From the NCBI RefSeq assembly GCF_001406815.1, contig NZ_CVRR01000019.1, positions 124,001-188,000 on the forward strand: 64,000 nucleotides of DNA, read 5' to 3'. Source of the stretch: Roseburia faecis. Its GTDB lineage: Bacteria; Bacillota; Clostridia; Lachnospirales; Lachnospiraceae. Position numbers and translations under genes: made by a program. This document shows, piece by piece, positions 27,805-37,943 of this stretch; the first letter of the stretch is position 1, and each line of letters starts with the position of its first letter. The notes under the pieces are model-generated. The model worked only from the letters and a program-made list of their open reading frames with translations. It was not told the DNA's origin and ran no database searches.

Positions 27805-28134
27805 CTTCTTTGTCTGGTTCTGCTGCTGGTCTTTGGCATCTGGTATCAGAAAAGAGGTGTAGAAAATACAAAAAATACCCAAGAACAATATGCATCCGAA
27901 ACAGAGCACACCGTTTTGACCGGAACTCCTTACAAAGAAACGGAAAATGCCTATATTATCCGTACACAGGACAGCCGGCTGGTTGTTTTTTTACCGGATG
28001 GAAAAACCGTATATATGGAAACCGGGATTCGAAGTGAGAATTTAAGTCAAAAACTGCAGAAACAGGCGGAAAATGGCATTGGATTTGCAGATGAAGAGAG
28101 CCTTTTTGACTTTTTGGAAAGCTATTCGAGTTGA
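27778..28134 (+). CDS. Small membrane-anchored protein with BofC C-terminal-like region
   Basis: 118 residues. One N-terminal transmembrane helix (about 6-22) is followed by an outward-facing domain. Its C-terminal part, YIIRTQDSRLVVFLPDGKTVYMETGI and EESLFDFLESYSS, follows the pattern of small Clostridia proteins related to the BofC C-terminal domain; I make this link from pattern only. The ATG at 27778 is chosen for the AGAAGG 7 bases upstream; an ATG at 27748 lies in the hairpin arm. Function unknown. Confidence 0.75.
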   Translation: MNQKTGICILLCLVLLLVFGIWYQKRGVENTKNTQEQYASETEHTVLTGTPYKETENAYIIRTQDSRLVVFLPDGKTVYMETGIRSENLSQKLQKQAENGIGFADEESLFDFLESYSS

Positions 28135-28196
28135 ATATTTTATACCCATATGATAAAATATTTAACTGGTTTAACAGATAAAATGACAGGTGGACT

Positions 28197-29435
28197 ATGG
28201 ATAAGAAAAAATCAAAACAACAGGATGTGCTCGTGATTGGCGCCGGAGCTTCCGGCATGATGACCGCAATTACGGCCGCAAGACGTGGATTGTCCGTTAC
28301 CGTCTTAGAACATATGGATAAGCCGGGGAAAAAAATTCTGGCAACCGGAAACGGAAAATGTAATTTTACAAATCTTAAGATGTCTCCCCGGTGTTATTAC
28401 GGAGACCACGGACTGGTACAGGAAATTTTAAAGCAGTTTACAGTGGAAGATACCCTTGCGTTTTTCCGGGAGATCGGCATCTGGCCAAAAGAAAAGAACG
28501 GATATGTATACCCAAACTCCGGACAGGCTTCTTCCGTTGCGGATGCGCTGTCCGCGGAAATGAAACGAAGCGGAGTTTCCCTGGTCACTTCCTGTGACAT
28601 CCGGCAGCTTTGTGAGACAAAATACGGATTTGAGGTACGGACATCCATGGGAACGTATTGTTCCCACAATCTTGTTTTTGCAACAGGTCTTCGTGCTGCA
28701 CCGAAATCCGGAAGCGATGGATCCATGATTTCGCTGATAAAATCGTTTGGGCACCGGTTTGAGCCGATTTTGCCGGCACTGTGTGGATTTGAGGCAGAAG
28801 GAATGGAATTTTCCAAAGTATCCGGAGTCCGCACGGACGCACTCCTGTCTTTGTACATAGATGGACAGAACTGCAAACAGGAACGGGGAGAACTGCAGCT
28901 TGCAGATTACGGGATTTCCGGTATTCCGGTATTTCAGGTCAGCAGTCCGGCCTCGAAAGCACTGTATCAGAAAAAACAGGCAGAACTTACCATCAATTTT
29001 CTGCCGGATTTTTCCGAAGATATGCTTGCGCAGGAACTGCAGCGCAGATTTTCACGGGATGCCGGGATACAGGATGCCGCAGAATCACTTCGTGGGCTTT
29101 TAAACCATAAACTGATTCCGGTTATACTTAAGGCAGCAGGCATTCCGGTTCATGAACACACGGAACGGATTTCCCAAAAGCAGATCGAAACGCTCAGCAG
29201 ACAGATACAGACATTTCCTGTCCGCTTAAAAAAGGTAAGGGATTTTTCTGCTGCACAGGTGTGCACAGGGGGAATCCACACGGAAGAAATCCACACAGAT
29301 ACGCTGGAATCACGGATTGTCCCGGGCATCTATTTCGTTGGTGAACTTTTGGATGTCGATGGAATCTGTGGGGGATATAATTTGCAATGGGCATGGTCCA
29401 GCGGACATGTCGCAGGAAGTAAAGTAGGTTCATAA
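28197..29435 (+). CDS. NAD(P)/FAD-dependent oxidoreductase, HI0933/BaiN family
   Basis: 412-residue flavoprotein. The FAD-binding motif VLVIGAGASGMMTAITAARRG is at the N-terminus, followed by the family signature KPGKKILATGNGKCNFTN. The C-terminal VCTGGIHTEEIH and ELLDVDGICGGYNLQWAWSSGHVAG close the FAD site. Relatives include HI0933, YhiN and BaiN/RdsA, the latter proposed in bile-acid reduction; such a role here is not supported by neighbours. A 10-bp AT-rich inverted repeat (28134-28143 with 28153-28162) lies in the upstream gap. The stop overlaps the next start. Confidence 0.9.
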   Translation: MDKKKSKQQDVLVIGAGASGMMTAITAARRGLSVTVLEHMDKPGKKILATGNGKCNFTNLKMSPRCYYGDHGLVQEILKQFTVEDTLAFFREIGIWPKEKNGYVYPNSGQASSVADALSAEMKRSGVSLVTSCDIRQLCETKYGFEVRTSMGTYCSHNLVFATGLRAAPKSGSDGSMISLIKSFGHRFEPILPALCGFEAEGMEFSKVSGVRTDALLSLYIDGQNCKQERGELQLADYGISGIPVFQVSSPASKALYQKKQAELTINFLPDFSEDMLAQELQRRFSRDAGIQDAAESLRGLLNHKLIPVILKAAGIPVHEHTERISQKQIETLSRQIQTFPVRLKKVRDFSAAQVCTGGIHTEEIHTDTLESRIVPGIYFVGELLDVDGICGGYNLQWAWSSGHVAGSKVGS

Positions 29436-31033
29436 TGATTAAAATCAATCAGTTAAAGCTTCCAGTAGGACATTCCCAAAAAGATCTGGAAGATAAAATC
29501 AGAAAAACACTTCGTATTCCATCGAAAGAAACATTTCATTACGAGGTGATGCGGCGTTCCCTCGATGCACGGAAAAAGCCGTCATTGTTTTATGTATATT
29601 GCATCTATGTAACGATCCGTCAGGAAAACAGCATCGTAAAAAAACTGCATCAGCCTTCCGTCAGCTTTGTGACAGAAACCGGTTACCGTTTTTCGGAAAT
29701 GGGGCATGAGCGTTTAAACCGGCGTCCGGTGATTGTGGGAGCCGGTCCCTGTGGTCTTTTTGCAGCCTGGCAGCTGACACTTGCAGGATATGCGCCGCTT
29801 ATTTTAGAGCGCGGAAAACAGGTAGAAGACCGCAGTGCGGACGTTGAACGCTTCTGGGAAACCGGTATTCTGCAGCCGGATTCCAATGTACAGTTTGGAG
29901 AAGGTGGGGCAGGAACCTTTTCCGATGGAAAATTAAACACGGTGGTGAAGGATCCGTCCGGAAGAAACCGTTATGTACTGGAAACATTCGTAAAATTTGG
30001 GGCACCATCGGACATTCTTTATGATGCAAAACCACATATCGGAACCGATATTCTGGCGAAGGTGATCAAAAATATGAGGGATTACCTGATCAAACACGGT
30101 GCGGAGTTTCGTTTTCAGACCTGTTTAAAAGACATTCAGATAAAAGAAAATGCACTGCATGCACTTGTGACGGAGGATGATACGGTGATTCCTGCCGATG
30201 TTGCCATTCTTGCACTTGGACACAGTGCAAGGGATACCTTTACGATGCTGCACCGGCACCAGCTTCCGATGGAAGCTAAAAATTTTGCCGTGGGATTCCG
30301 CGTGGAACATCCCCAGCAGATGATCGATGATGTCATGTACGGAAACGGAAAAAGAAACGCCCTGCGGCTTCCTGCCGCACCTTATAAGGTGACGTCCAAT
30401 TTTCCAAACGGACGCGGGGTATATTCTTTTTGCATGTGTCCGGGCGGTTATGTCGTAAATGCTTCCTCCATGAAGGAAAAAACCTGTGTCAATGGTATGA
30501 GTTATTCGGGCAGAAGTGGGAAAAACGCAAATTCTGCCATTATTGTTTCGGTTTCCCCTGCCGATTACGGAGCACAGGATCCACTTGATGGCATGCACTT
30601 TCAGGAAACACTCGAACATAAAACGTATCAGCTGGGAAACGGAAAGATTCCGCAGCAGCTGTTTGGCGATTACCGGCAGAATATTGCAAGCCAAGGATAT
30701 GGAGATTTTAATTCCCAGACAAAAGGGCAGACCTGCTTTGCAAATCTCAGAGGTCTGATGACAGAGGACATGGAACATTCCTTTTTGCTTGGAATGGAAC
30801 ATTTTTCGAACATTATTCCGCAGTTTGACCGGTCTGATGCGATTCTTTCCGGCATGGAAACACGCACCTCATCTCCGGTGCGGATCATGCGGGATACAAA
30901 TGGAGAGAGCCGTGTGCACGGAATTTATCCGGGTGGAGAAGGCGCAGGATATGCGGGAGGCATTATGTCGGCAGCGATGGACGGTCTGCGTCTGGCTGAT
31001 GATGTGATGAAACGTTATCATCCGGTTTATTAG
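29435..31033 (+). CDS. FAD-dependent dehydrogenase, COG2509 type
   Basis: 532-residue flavoprotein. A short N-terminal domain (about 1-90) precedes the dinucleotide fold RPVIVGAGPCGLFAAWQLTLAGYAPLILERG. The family motifs SNVQFGEGGAGTFSDGKLNT and MCPGGYVVNASS are present, and the C-terminal IYPGGEGAGYAGGIMSAAMDGL completes the FAD site. The physiological substrate is unknown. It overlaps the upstream flavoprotein gene by one base, so the two are made together, and mutS follows 14 bases later. Confidence 0.92.
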   Translation: MIKINQLKLPVGHSQKDLEDKIRKTLRIPSKETFHYEVMRRSLDARKKPSLFYVYCIYVTIRQENSIVKKLHQPSVSFVTETGYRFSEMGHERLNRRPVIVGAGPCGLFAAWQLTLAGYAPLILERGKQVEDRSADVERFWETGILQPDSNVQFGEGGAGTFSDGKLNTVVKDPSGRNRYVLETFVKFGAPSDILYDAKPHIGTDILAKVIKNMRDYLIKHGAEFRFQTCLKDIQIKENALHALVTEDDTVIPADVAILALGHSARDTFTMLHRHQLPMEAKNFAVGFRVEHPQQMIDDVMYGNGKRNALRLPAAPYKVTSNFPNGRGVYSFCMCPGGYVVNASSMKEKTCVNGMSYSGRSGKNANSAIIVSVSPADYGAQDPLDGMHFQETLEHKTYQLGNGKIPQQLFGDYRQNIASQGYGDFNSQTKGQTCFANLRGLMTEDMEHSFLLGMEHFSNIIPQFDRSDAILSGMETRTSSPVRIMRDTNGESRVHGIYPGGEGAGYAGGIMSAAMDGLRLADDVMKRYHPVY

Positions 31034-31047
31034 AAAGAGAGAAAAAA

Positions 31048-33699
31048 GTGAAACAAGAAGTAACACCAATGATGCAGCATTATCTGCAGACAAAAGAAGA
31101 ATACAAAGACTGTATCCTGTTTTACCGTCTGGGTGATTTTTATGAAATGTTTTTCGAGGATGCCAAAACAGTTTCAAAGGAACTCGAACTGACGCTGACA
31201 GGAAAAAGCTGTGGACTGGAAGAACGGGCACCGATGTGCGGGGTTCCGTTTCATGCCGCAGACGGATATATCAACCGGCTGGTCAAAAAAGGATACAAAG
31301 TAGCAATCTGTGAACAGGTGGAAGATCCGAAACTGGCAAAAGGAATTGTCAAACGGGAAGTCATCCGTGTAGTCACTCCGGGAACAAACATTGATATGCA
31401 GTCGTTAGACGAGGCAAAAAACAATTATCTCATGTGTATCGTATATATCGGGGATAAATACGGCATTGCGACGACCGACGTTACGACCGGAGATTTCTTT
31501 GTAACGGAAGTGGACAGTGAACGAAAACTGTTGGATGAGCTGAATCGTTTCAGTCCGACAGAAATCATCTGCAACGAGCCGTTTTATATGAGCGGGGTAA
31601 ATATCGATGATATGAAGGAGCGCATGGGAATTGCGGTATCCGCCCTGGATTCCTGGTATTTCGGGGATGATCTGGCAAAGGAAACGCTGTTGTCCCATTT
31701 TCATGTACAGAGTCTGGAAGGGCTGGGACTGATGGATTACGACTGTGGTGTGATTGCCTCCGCGGCATTACTGAAATATCTGTATGAAACACAAAAGAAC
31801 ACCCTTTCTAATATTTTGGAACTCCGTCCGTATTCCATCGGGAAATATATGATCATTGACAGTTCCTCCCGGAGAAATCTCGAACTGGTAGAGACCATGC
31901 GGGAAAAACAAAAGCGTGGTTCCCTGCTCTGGGTACTGGATAAGACAAAGACGGCAATGGGTGCCAGACTTCTGCGATCTTACGTGGAACAGCCGCTGAT
32001 CGACAAAACAGAGATATTAAAACGGCAGGAACTGATTACAAATTTAAATGATCAGGAGATCACCCGGGAAGAATTGCGGGAATATTTAGGACCAATATAT
32101 GATCTGGAACGTCTGATTACCAGAATTACATACCAGACCGCCAATCCGCGGGATATGATTGCTTTTTGCAATTCTTTAGAAATGCTGCCTCCGATTAAAA
32201 CACTGCTTGAGGATTTAAAGGGAGAGCTTGCCACCGGAATCCGGGAACATTTTGACTGTCTGGAAGATCTGTGTGCACTTTTGAAGTCTTCCATCAACGA
32301 TGATCCTCCGATTTCCGTACGTGACGGCAACATCATAAAAACCGGATACAATGAGGAAGTGGACCGGCTGCGGAACGCATCAACGGATGGAAAGAAATGG
32401 CTGGCAGACTTAGAGGGCAAAGAACGCGAAAAGACTGGAATTAAGAACCTGCGTATCAAATACAACAAAGTGTTTGGATATTATCTGGAAGTGACCAATT
32501 CCTTTAAGGATCAGGTGCCGGATTACTATGTGAGAAAGCAGACACTGACCAATGCCGAGCGCTATATTACGCCGGAATTAAAAGAACTCGAAGATACGAT
32601 TCTCGGTTCCCAGGATCGTCTGGTCGAATTAGAATACGATCTGTTCCGCCAGATCCGGGATACCATCGCGGATAATGTTGCACGTATTCAGGCAACCGCA
32701 CGGGCAGTGGCGCAGATTGATGTGTTTGTTTCCCTGGCACTTGTGGCAGGACAGAATAATTACTGCAAACCAAAGATCAACGAATCCGGCGTGATTGATA
32801 TCAAAGGCGGCCGTCATCCGGTTGTCGAAAAAATGATTGTCAATGATATGTTTATAGACAATGACACGTATCTGGACAATCACAATAACCGGATTTCCAT
32901 CATTACCGGTCCGAATATGGCAGGAAAATCTACCTATATGCGCCAGAGCGCACTGATCGTTCTGATGGCACAGATTGGAAGCTTTGTTCCGGCAGAATCT
33001 GCCAACATTGGAATTGTGGACCGGATTTTCACGCGTGTCGGGGCTTCAGATGATCTGGCAAGCGGGCAGAGTACCTTTATGGTAGAAATGAATGAAGTGG
33101 CAAATATTCTCCGCAATGCCACGGCGAATTCCCTTCTGATTCTGGATGAAATCGGACGCGGAACCAGTACTTTCGACGGACTCAGCATTGCCTGGGCGGT
33201 TGTCGAATATATCAGCAATCCCAAATTACTGGGAGCAAAAACACTGTTTGCCACACATTATCATGAACTGACGGAACTGGAAGGAAAATTAAACAGTGTC
33301 AATAATTACTGTATTGCGGTCAAGGAAAAAGGTGACGACATCGTCTTTTTGCGCAAGATTGTAAAGGGCGGCGCAGACAAAAGTTATGGAATACAGGTTG
33401 CTAAACTGGCAGGGATTCCGGAACTTGTGATTAACCGTGCAAAAGACATTGTAAACCAGCTTTCTGCAAACGATATTACGGAAACGGTGAAAAATATATC
33501 CGTGGAAGGACAAGCCTCCGGCAAAAAGAAAAAACCGCATCTCGATGAGGTGGATCTGACACAGATGTCATTGTTTGACACCGTAAAAGATGACGATATC
33601 ATTCAGGAACTGCGGGACGTGGATATCAGCCACATGACCCCGATGGATGCACTCAATAAACTGTATGAACTTCAGAACAAAGTAAAAAACCGCTGGTAG
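31048..33699 (+). CDS. mutS: DNA mismatch repair protein MutS
   Basis: 883-residue MutS1. The mismatch-binding domain starts with MMQHYLQTKEEYKDCILFYRLGDFYEMFFEDA, carrying the conserved Phe and Glu of the F-x-E motif. The ABC-type ATPase has Walker A ITGPNMAGKSTYMRQ and Walker B LILDEIGRGTSTFDG. It binds mismatches and recruits MutL, which is encoded 21 bases later. The start is a GTG at 31048 after a purine-rich GAAAGAGAGAAAAAA leader. Confidence 0.97.
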   Translation: MKQEVTPMMQHYLQTKEEYKDCILFYRLGDFYEMFFEDAKTVSKELELTLTGKSCGLEERAPMCGVPFHAADGYINRLVKKGYKVAICEQVEDPKLAKGIVKREVIRVVTPGTNIDMQSLDEAKNNYLMCIVYIGDKYGIATTDVTTGDFFVTEVDSERKLLDELNRFSPTEIICNEPFYMSGVNIDDMKERMGIAVSALDSWYFGDDLAKETLLSHFHVQSLEGLGLMDYDCGVIASAALLKYLYETQKNTLSNILELRPYSIGKYMIIDSSSRRNLELVETMREKQKRGSLLWVLDKTKTAMGARLLRSYVEQPLIDKTEILKRQELITNLNDQEITREELREYLGPIYDLERLITRITYQTANPRDMIAFCNSLEMLPPIKTLLEDLKGELATGIREHFDCLEDLCALLKSSINDDPPISVRDGNIIKTGYNEEVDRLRNASTDGKKWLADLEGKEREKTGIKNLRIKYNKVFGYYLEVTNSFKDQVPDYYVRKQTLTNAERYITPELKELEDTILGSQDRLVELEYDLFRQIRDTIADNVARIQATARAVAQIDVFVSLALVAGQNNYCKPKINESGVIDIKGGRHPVVEKMIVNDMFIDNDTYLDNHNNRISIITGPNMAGKSTYMRQSALIVLMAQIGSFVPAESANIGIVDRIFTRVGASDDLASGQSTFMVEMNEVANILRNATANSLLILDEIGRGTSTFDGLSIAWAVVEYISNPKLLGAKTLFATHYHELTELEGKLNSVNNYCIAVKEKGDDIVFLRKIVKGGADKSYGIQVAKLAGIPELVINRAKDIVNQLSANDITETVKNISVEGQASGKKKKPHLDEVDLTQMSLFDTVKDDDIIQELRDVDISHMTPMDALNKLYELQNKVKNRW

Positions 33700-33720
33700 G
33701 ATATAAAAAAGGAAAAACGA

Positions 33721-35658
33721 ATGAGCAAAATTGCGTTATTAAGTCAGGAGACAATTGATAAGATTGCAGCAGGAGAGGTCGTGGAACGCCCGAGTTCTGT
33801 GGTAAAGGAGCTTGTGGAAAACGCCATTGATGCAGGGGCATCCGCCATTACCGTGGAGATCAAAGAAGGGGGCATTTCTCTGATCCGCATCACGGACAAT
33901 GGATGCGGAATTCCAAAAGAAGAAGTTCCACTGGCCTTTTTGCGGCATTCAACCAGCAAAATCCGCAGTGCAGAAGATCTGATGTGTGTACATTCTTTAG
34001 GATTCCGTGGGGAAGCACTCTCCAGCATTGCTGCTGTTTCCAGAGTGGAAATGATCACCAAACCAGCCGATGCCCTGACCGGCACCCGGTACGTGATCGA
34101 AGGCTCAAAAGAAATTGCAGACGAAGAAATCGGTGCTCCCGATGGCACAACATTTCTGGTCCGGGATCTGTTTTACAATACCCCTGCCAGACGCAAATTT
34201 TTAAAGACGGCACAGACAGAGGGCACCTACATCAGTGACATGCTGGAAAAACTTGCCCTGTCCCATCCGGATATTTCTTTTAAATATATCAACAATAACC
34301 AGACAAGACTGCACACTTCCGGAAACGGGAAAAAACGGGATCTCATTTACCATATTTACGGACGTGAGATTGCGGCGGCACTGTTAGAGGTAAACTACAA
34401 GGGAGAATATTTCTCCCTTTCCGGCTATATTGGAAAACCTGTGATTAACCGCGGAAACCGGAATTACGAAAACTATTTTATCAATGGACGCTACATCAAA
34501 AGTTCTCTGCTTTCCAGATCGATAGAAGAGGCTTATCATAATTTCCTGATGCAGCACCAGTATCCGTTTACAGTTTTGTATTTCACATTTCCGGAGGATA
34601 CCCTAGATGTGAATGTGCATCCGACAAAAATGGAACTGCGGTTTGGACACAATCAGGAAATTTACAAAGAATTGTGTGATGTTCTCTTCGGACTGCTTTC
34701 CCATAAGGAACTGATTCCGGAAGTCCCGGTAGATGAAGCAGAACATAAAAAAAAGAATCTTCCCCCGGCATACAAAGAACCGATTCCGGAACCATTTGAA
34801 AAGCGCAGAATCAATGAAATCCGACAGCAGCATCACCAGCCTCCGATTCCGGAAAAACCGGTTTCTCCTGTGGCTTCGCCTGTGCCATCAAAAAAAACAC
34901 CGGCATTTGAGCCGTATTTGCCACAGCATCCGGATAAAACCATGGTGCGGGAATCCTTTGACCCGTTTCCAAAGCGGGAGGAATCCGTCCCTCCTGCAGA
35001 TCTTTGCAGAAAACAACCGGCTGGCGAACAGATGACTCTTGCCGCTGCTTCACCGGAATTTTTAACGGATGATGCCCGCAAAAAGCACCGGATCATCGGG
35101 CAGTTGTTTCAAACCTACTGGCTGATCGAATACGAGGATAAATTGTATATCATGGATCAGCATGCGGCACATGAAAAGGTACTTTTTGAACGGATGATGG
35201 CAAAATTAAAAGAAAAAGAATTTACATCCCAGGCAGTCAGCCCGCCCATTGTGCTGAGTCTGGATGCCCATGAGCAGGAAATGTTAGAGACGTATCTGCC
35301 GGAAATCAAAAAATTCGGGTATGAGATCGAAAATTTCGGTGGCAGAGAATATATGATCTCTGCCGTACCGGATAATCTGTACCATATTGACATGAAAGAT
35401 CTGTTTATCGAAATGCTTGATGATTTTTCCAACCTGACCGGACGGCAGACACCGGAACTGATACTGGAAAAAGTAGCCACCATGTCCTGCAAGGCAGCGG
35501 TAAAGGGAAATCATAGACTGAGCCTGCCGGAAGTGGATGCACTCATGACGGAATTGCTGACGCTGGAAAATCCGTTTTGCTGTCCACACGGCCGGCCAAC
35601 CATCATTTCCATGTCAAAATACGAAATAGAGAAAAAATTTAAGAGGATTGTTTCATGA
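33721..35658 (+). CDS. mutL: DNA mismatch repair protein MutL (endonuclease type)
   Basis: 645-residue GHKL ATPase. The N-terminal ATP site has ELVENAIDAGA, DNGCGI and GFRGEALSSI. A variable Pro-rich linker spans about 335-450. The C-terminal dimerisation domain has the endonuclease motif DQHAAHEKVLFE and the CPHGRP box, so this MutL should nick the new strand itself, as expected for bacteria without MutH. It overlaps miaA by four bases (ATGA). Confidence 0.97.
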   Translation: MSKIALLSQETIDKIAAGEVVERPSSVVKELVENAIDAGASAITVEIKEGGISLIRITDNGCGIPKEEVPLAFLRHSTSKIRSAEDLMCVHSLGFRGEALSSIAAVSRVEMITKPADALTGTRYVIEGSKEIADEEIGAPDGTTFLVRDLFYNTPARRKFLKTAQTEGTYISDMLEKLALSHPDISFKYINNNQTRLHTSGNGKKRDLIYHIYGREIAAALLEVNYKGEYFSLSGYIGKPVINRGNRNYENYFINGRYIKSSLLSRSIEEAYHNFLMQHQYPFTVLYFTFPEDTLDVNVHPTKMELRFGHNQEIYKELCDVLFGLLSHKELIPEVPVDEAEHKKKNLPPAYKEPIPEPFEKRRINEIRQQHHQPPIPEKPVSPVASPVPSKKTPAFEPYLPQHPDKTMVRESFDPFPKREESVPPADLCRKQPAGEQMTLAAASPEFLTDDARKKHRIIGQLFQTYWLIEYEDKLYIMDQHAAHEKVLFERMMAKLKEKEFTSQAVSPPIVLSLDAHEQEMLETYLPEIKKFGYEIENFGGREYMISAVPDNLYHIDMKDLFIEMLDDFSNLTGRQTPELILEKVATMSCKAAVKGNHRLSLPEVDALMTELLTLENPFCCPHGRPTIISMSKYEIEKKFKRIVS

Positions 35659-36599
35659 AACCACTTGTCATTCTTGCAGGTCCCACAGCCGTCGGGAAAA
35701 CCGCTTTATCAATAAAACTTGCAAAAAAAATAAACGGCGCCGTTATTTCCGCGGATTCGATGCAGGTATATAAACACATGGATATCGGTTCTGCAAAAGT
35801 TATGCCGGAAGAGATGAAAGGGATACCCCATTATCTGATCGATGTGTTAGAGCCGTCCGAAGAGTTTAATATTGTCCGTTTTCAGCAGATGGCAAAAGAG
35901 GTCCTGCAGCAGATCTATGCCGCCGGACAGATCCCGATTATCGCCGGCGGAACCGGATTTTACATCCAGTCCCTGTTGTACGACATAGACTTTTCCAAAG
36001 AGGAATCCGATACGGCATACCGTACAGAACTTACGGCATTTGCAAAAGAATACGGGGCGCATGCCCTGCATGAAAAATTAAAAGAAATTGATCCGGTTTC
36101 TTATGAAACCATTCATGAAAATAATATCAAACGGGTCATCCGTGCACTGGAATTTTACCATCAGAATCATACGCCGATTTCCGCACACAACGAAAAAGAA
36201 CATCAGAAAACATCTCCGTATCGTTTTGCATATTTTGTACTGACGGACGAACGGGAAAAATTATACCGGCGCATTGATCAGCGCGTGGACTTAATGATGG
36301 AGCAGGGACTTCTTACAGAAGTAAAAACGCTGTATGATATGGGATGCCGCAAAGATATGGTTTCCATGCAGGGACTGGGATACAAAGAAATTTTAGATTA
36401 TCTGGACGGCAGCTGCTCCCTTGAGGAAGCGGTGTATGTGATCAAACGGGAAACCAGACATTTTGCGAAACGGCAGCTTACCTGGTTTCGCCGGGAAAAG
36501 GATGTCATCTGGCTGGACAAATCCGAATTCAATGACCGGGAAGATCAGATGTTACAGAAAATGACGGATGTTTTACACGAGAAAGGAATCATACAATGA
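35655..36599 (+). CDS. miaA: tRNA dimethylallyltransferase
   Basis: 314-residue enzyme (EC 2.5.1.75) that prenylates A37 in tRNAs reading UNN codons. The P-loop is LAGPTAVGKTALSIKLA, followed by the DSMQVYKHMDIGSAK, GGTGFYIQSLLYDIDF and MQGLGYKEILDYLDG segments typical of MiaA. Gene order mutS-mutL-miaA is widespread. It is coupled to both neighbours by ATGA overlaps. The hfq gene that follows miaA in many bacteria is absent here. Confidence 0.97.
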   Translation: MKPLVILAGPTAVGKTALSIKLAKKINGAVISADSMQVYKHMDIGSAKVMPEEMKGIPHYLIDVLEPSEEFNIVRFQQMAKEVLQQIYAAGQIPIIAGGTGFYIQSLLYDIDFSKEESDTAYRTELTAFAKEYGAHALHEKLKEIDPVSYETIHENNIKRVIRALEFYHQNHTPISAHNEKEHQKTSPYRFAYFVLTDEREKLYRRIDQRVDLMMEQGLLTEVKTLYDMGCRKDMVSMQGLGYKEILDYLDGSCSLEEAVYVIKRETRHFAKRQLTWFRREKDVIWLDKSEFNDREDQMLQKMTDVLHEKGIIQ

Positions 36600-37894
36600 A
36601 TCAGTTACTGGAAGAAAAATATAAAGAACTTGGAATTTCCGAGAAAGTTTATGCATTTGGCGAAAAAATCGAACAGGAATTAAAAGAGCGTTTTGAAAAG
36701 ATTGATGCAAATGCGGAATACAATCAGATGAAAGTCATTGCAGCCATGCAGAAAAACCGTGTGAGTGCAGAATGTTTTAATATTTCGAGCGGATACGGAT
36801 ATAATGATATGGGAAGAGATACTTTAGAGCGGGTATATGCAGACTGTTTTGGCGGGGAAGATGCGCTGGTCCGTCCACAGATCACCTGTGGAACCCATGC
36901 ACTTGCGCTCGCTCTGATGTCCAATCTGCGTCCGGGCGATGAGCTTCTTTCTCCGGTCGGAAAACCGTACGACACTCTGGAAGAAGTAATTGGCATCCGC
37001 CCATCCAAAGGTTCCCTTGCCGAATACGGAATCACTTATTCCCAGGTGGATCTGCTGCCGGACGGTTCATTTGATTACGATGGAATCCGGAATGCAATCC
37101 ATGAAAACACCCGCCTGGTAACCATCCAGCGCTCTAAGGGATACCAGACACGTCCAACGCTGTCGGTCGAGCGGATTGGGGAACTGATCACATTTATCAA
37201 AAATATCAAACCGGATGTCATCTGTATGGTTGACAATTGTTACGGAGAGTTTGTGGAAGACCGGGAGCCACTTGCAGTGGGAGCGGATATGATGGTCGGT
37301 TCTCTGATTAAAAACCCGGGAGGCGGCCTTGCTCCGATTGGCGGATACATTGTCGGTAAAAAGGAATGTGTGGAAAATGCGGCATATCGCCTGACTTCCC
37401 CTGGACTCGGAAAAGAAGTAGGAGCTTCGCTTGGTGTGATCCAGTCCTTTTATCAGGGCCTCTTTCTTGCACCGACCGTTGTAAGCGGTGCCTTAAAGGG
37501 AGCCATTTTTGCGGCAGATATTTATGAAAAACTGGGGTATAAAGTGGTTCCGGACAGTACCGAAAGCCGCCATGACATTATTCAGGCTGTGGAATTTCAA
37601 AACCGGGATGCCATGATTGCTTTCTGTGAAGGAATTCAGGCTGCTGCACCGGTAGACAGCTATGTCACTCCGGAGCCATGGGCAATGCCTGGTTATGACT
37701 GTGACGTTATTATGGCAGCAGGTGCATTCGTACAGGGTTCTTCCATCGAACTTTCCGCAGATGGCCCGGTGAAACCGCCATATGCCGTTTATTTTCAGGG
37801 GGGTCTGACATGGTACCATGCGAAGCTTGGAATTCTCATGTCTTTACAGAAACTTTATGAACGTAACCTTGTTAATATAGATGAACTGTGCTAA
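36596..37894 (+). CDS. Methionine gamma-lyase-like PLP protein (YnbB / aluminium-resistance family)
   Basis: 432-residue fold-type I PLP protein of the YnbB family. The PLP lysine is expected in GSLIKNPGGGLAPIGGYI, with MVDNCYGEFVE upstream supplying the cofactor-binding Asp. Names in databases (methionine gamma-lyase family, aluminium resistance protein) come from weak similarity; the real substrate is unknown. It overlaps miaA by four bases, a neighbourhood also seen in Bacillus (miaA and ynbB close together). Confidence 0.88.
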   Translation: MNQLLEEKYKELGISEKVYAFGEKIEQELKERFEKIDANAEYNQMKVIAAMQKNRVSAECFNISSGYGYNDMGRDTLERVYADCFGGEDALVRPQITCGTHALALALMSNLRPGDELLSPVGKPYDTLEEVIGIRPSKGSLAEYGITYSQVDLLPDGSFDYDGIRNAIHENTRLVTIQRSKGYQTRPTLSVERIGELITFIKNIKPDVICMVDNCYGEFVEDREPLAVGADMMVGSLIKNPGGGLAPIGGYIVGKKECVENAAYRLTSPGLGKEVGASLGVIQSFYQGLFLAPTVVSGALKGAIFAADIYEKLGYKVVPDSTESRHDIIQAVEFQNRDAMIAFCEGIQAAAPVDSYVTPEPWAMPGYDCDVIMAAGAFVQGSSIELSADGPVKPPYAVYFQGGLTWYHAKLGILMSLQKLYERNLVNIDELC

Positions 37895-37943
37895 AATAAT
37901 ATGAGTTTTCATGTGGCTTCGGAAAAGTAGAAAGGAACCTGTT

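Noticed and set aside
30125-30802. 225-codon minus-strand frame inside the COG2509 flavoprotein gene
   Set aside because: No ribosome binding site or conserved pattern; the sense frame encodes clear FAD motifs.
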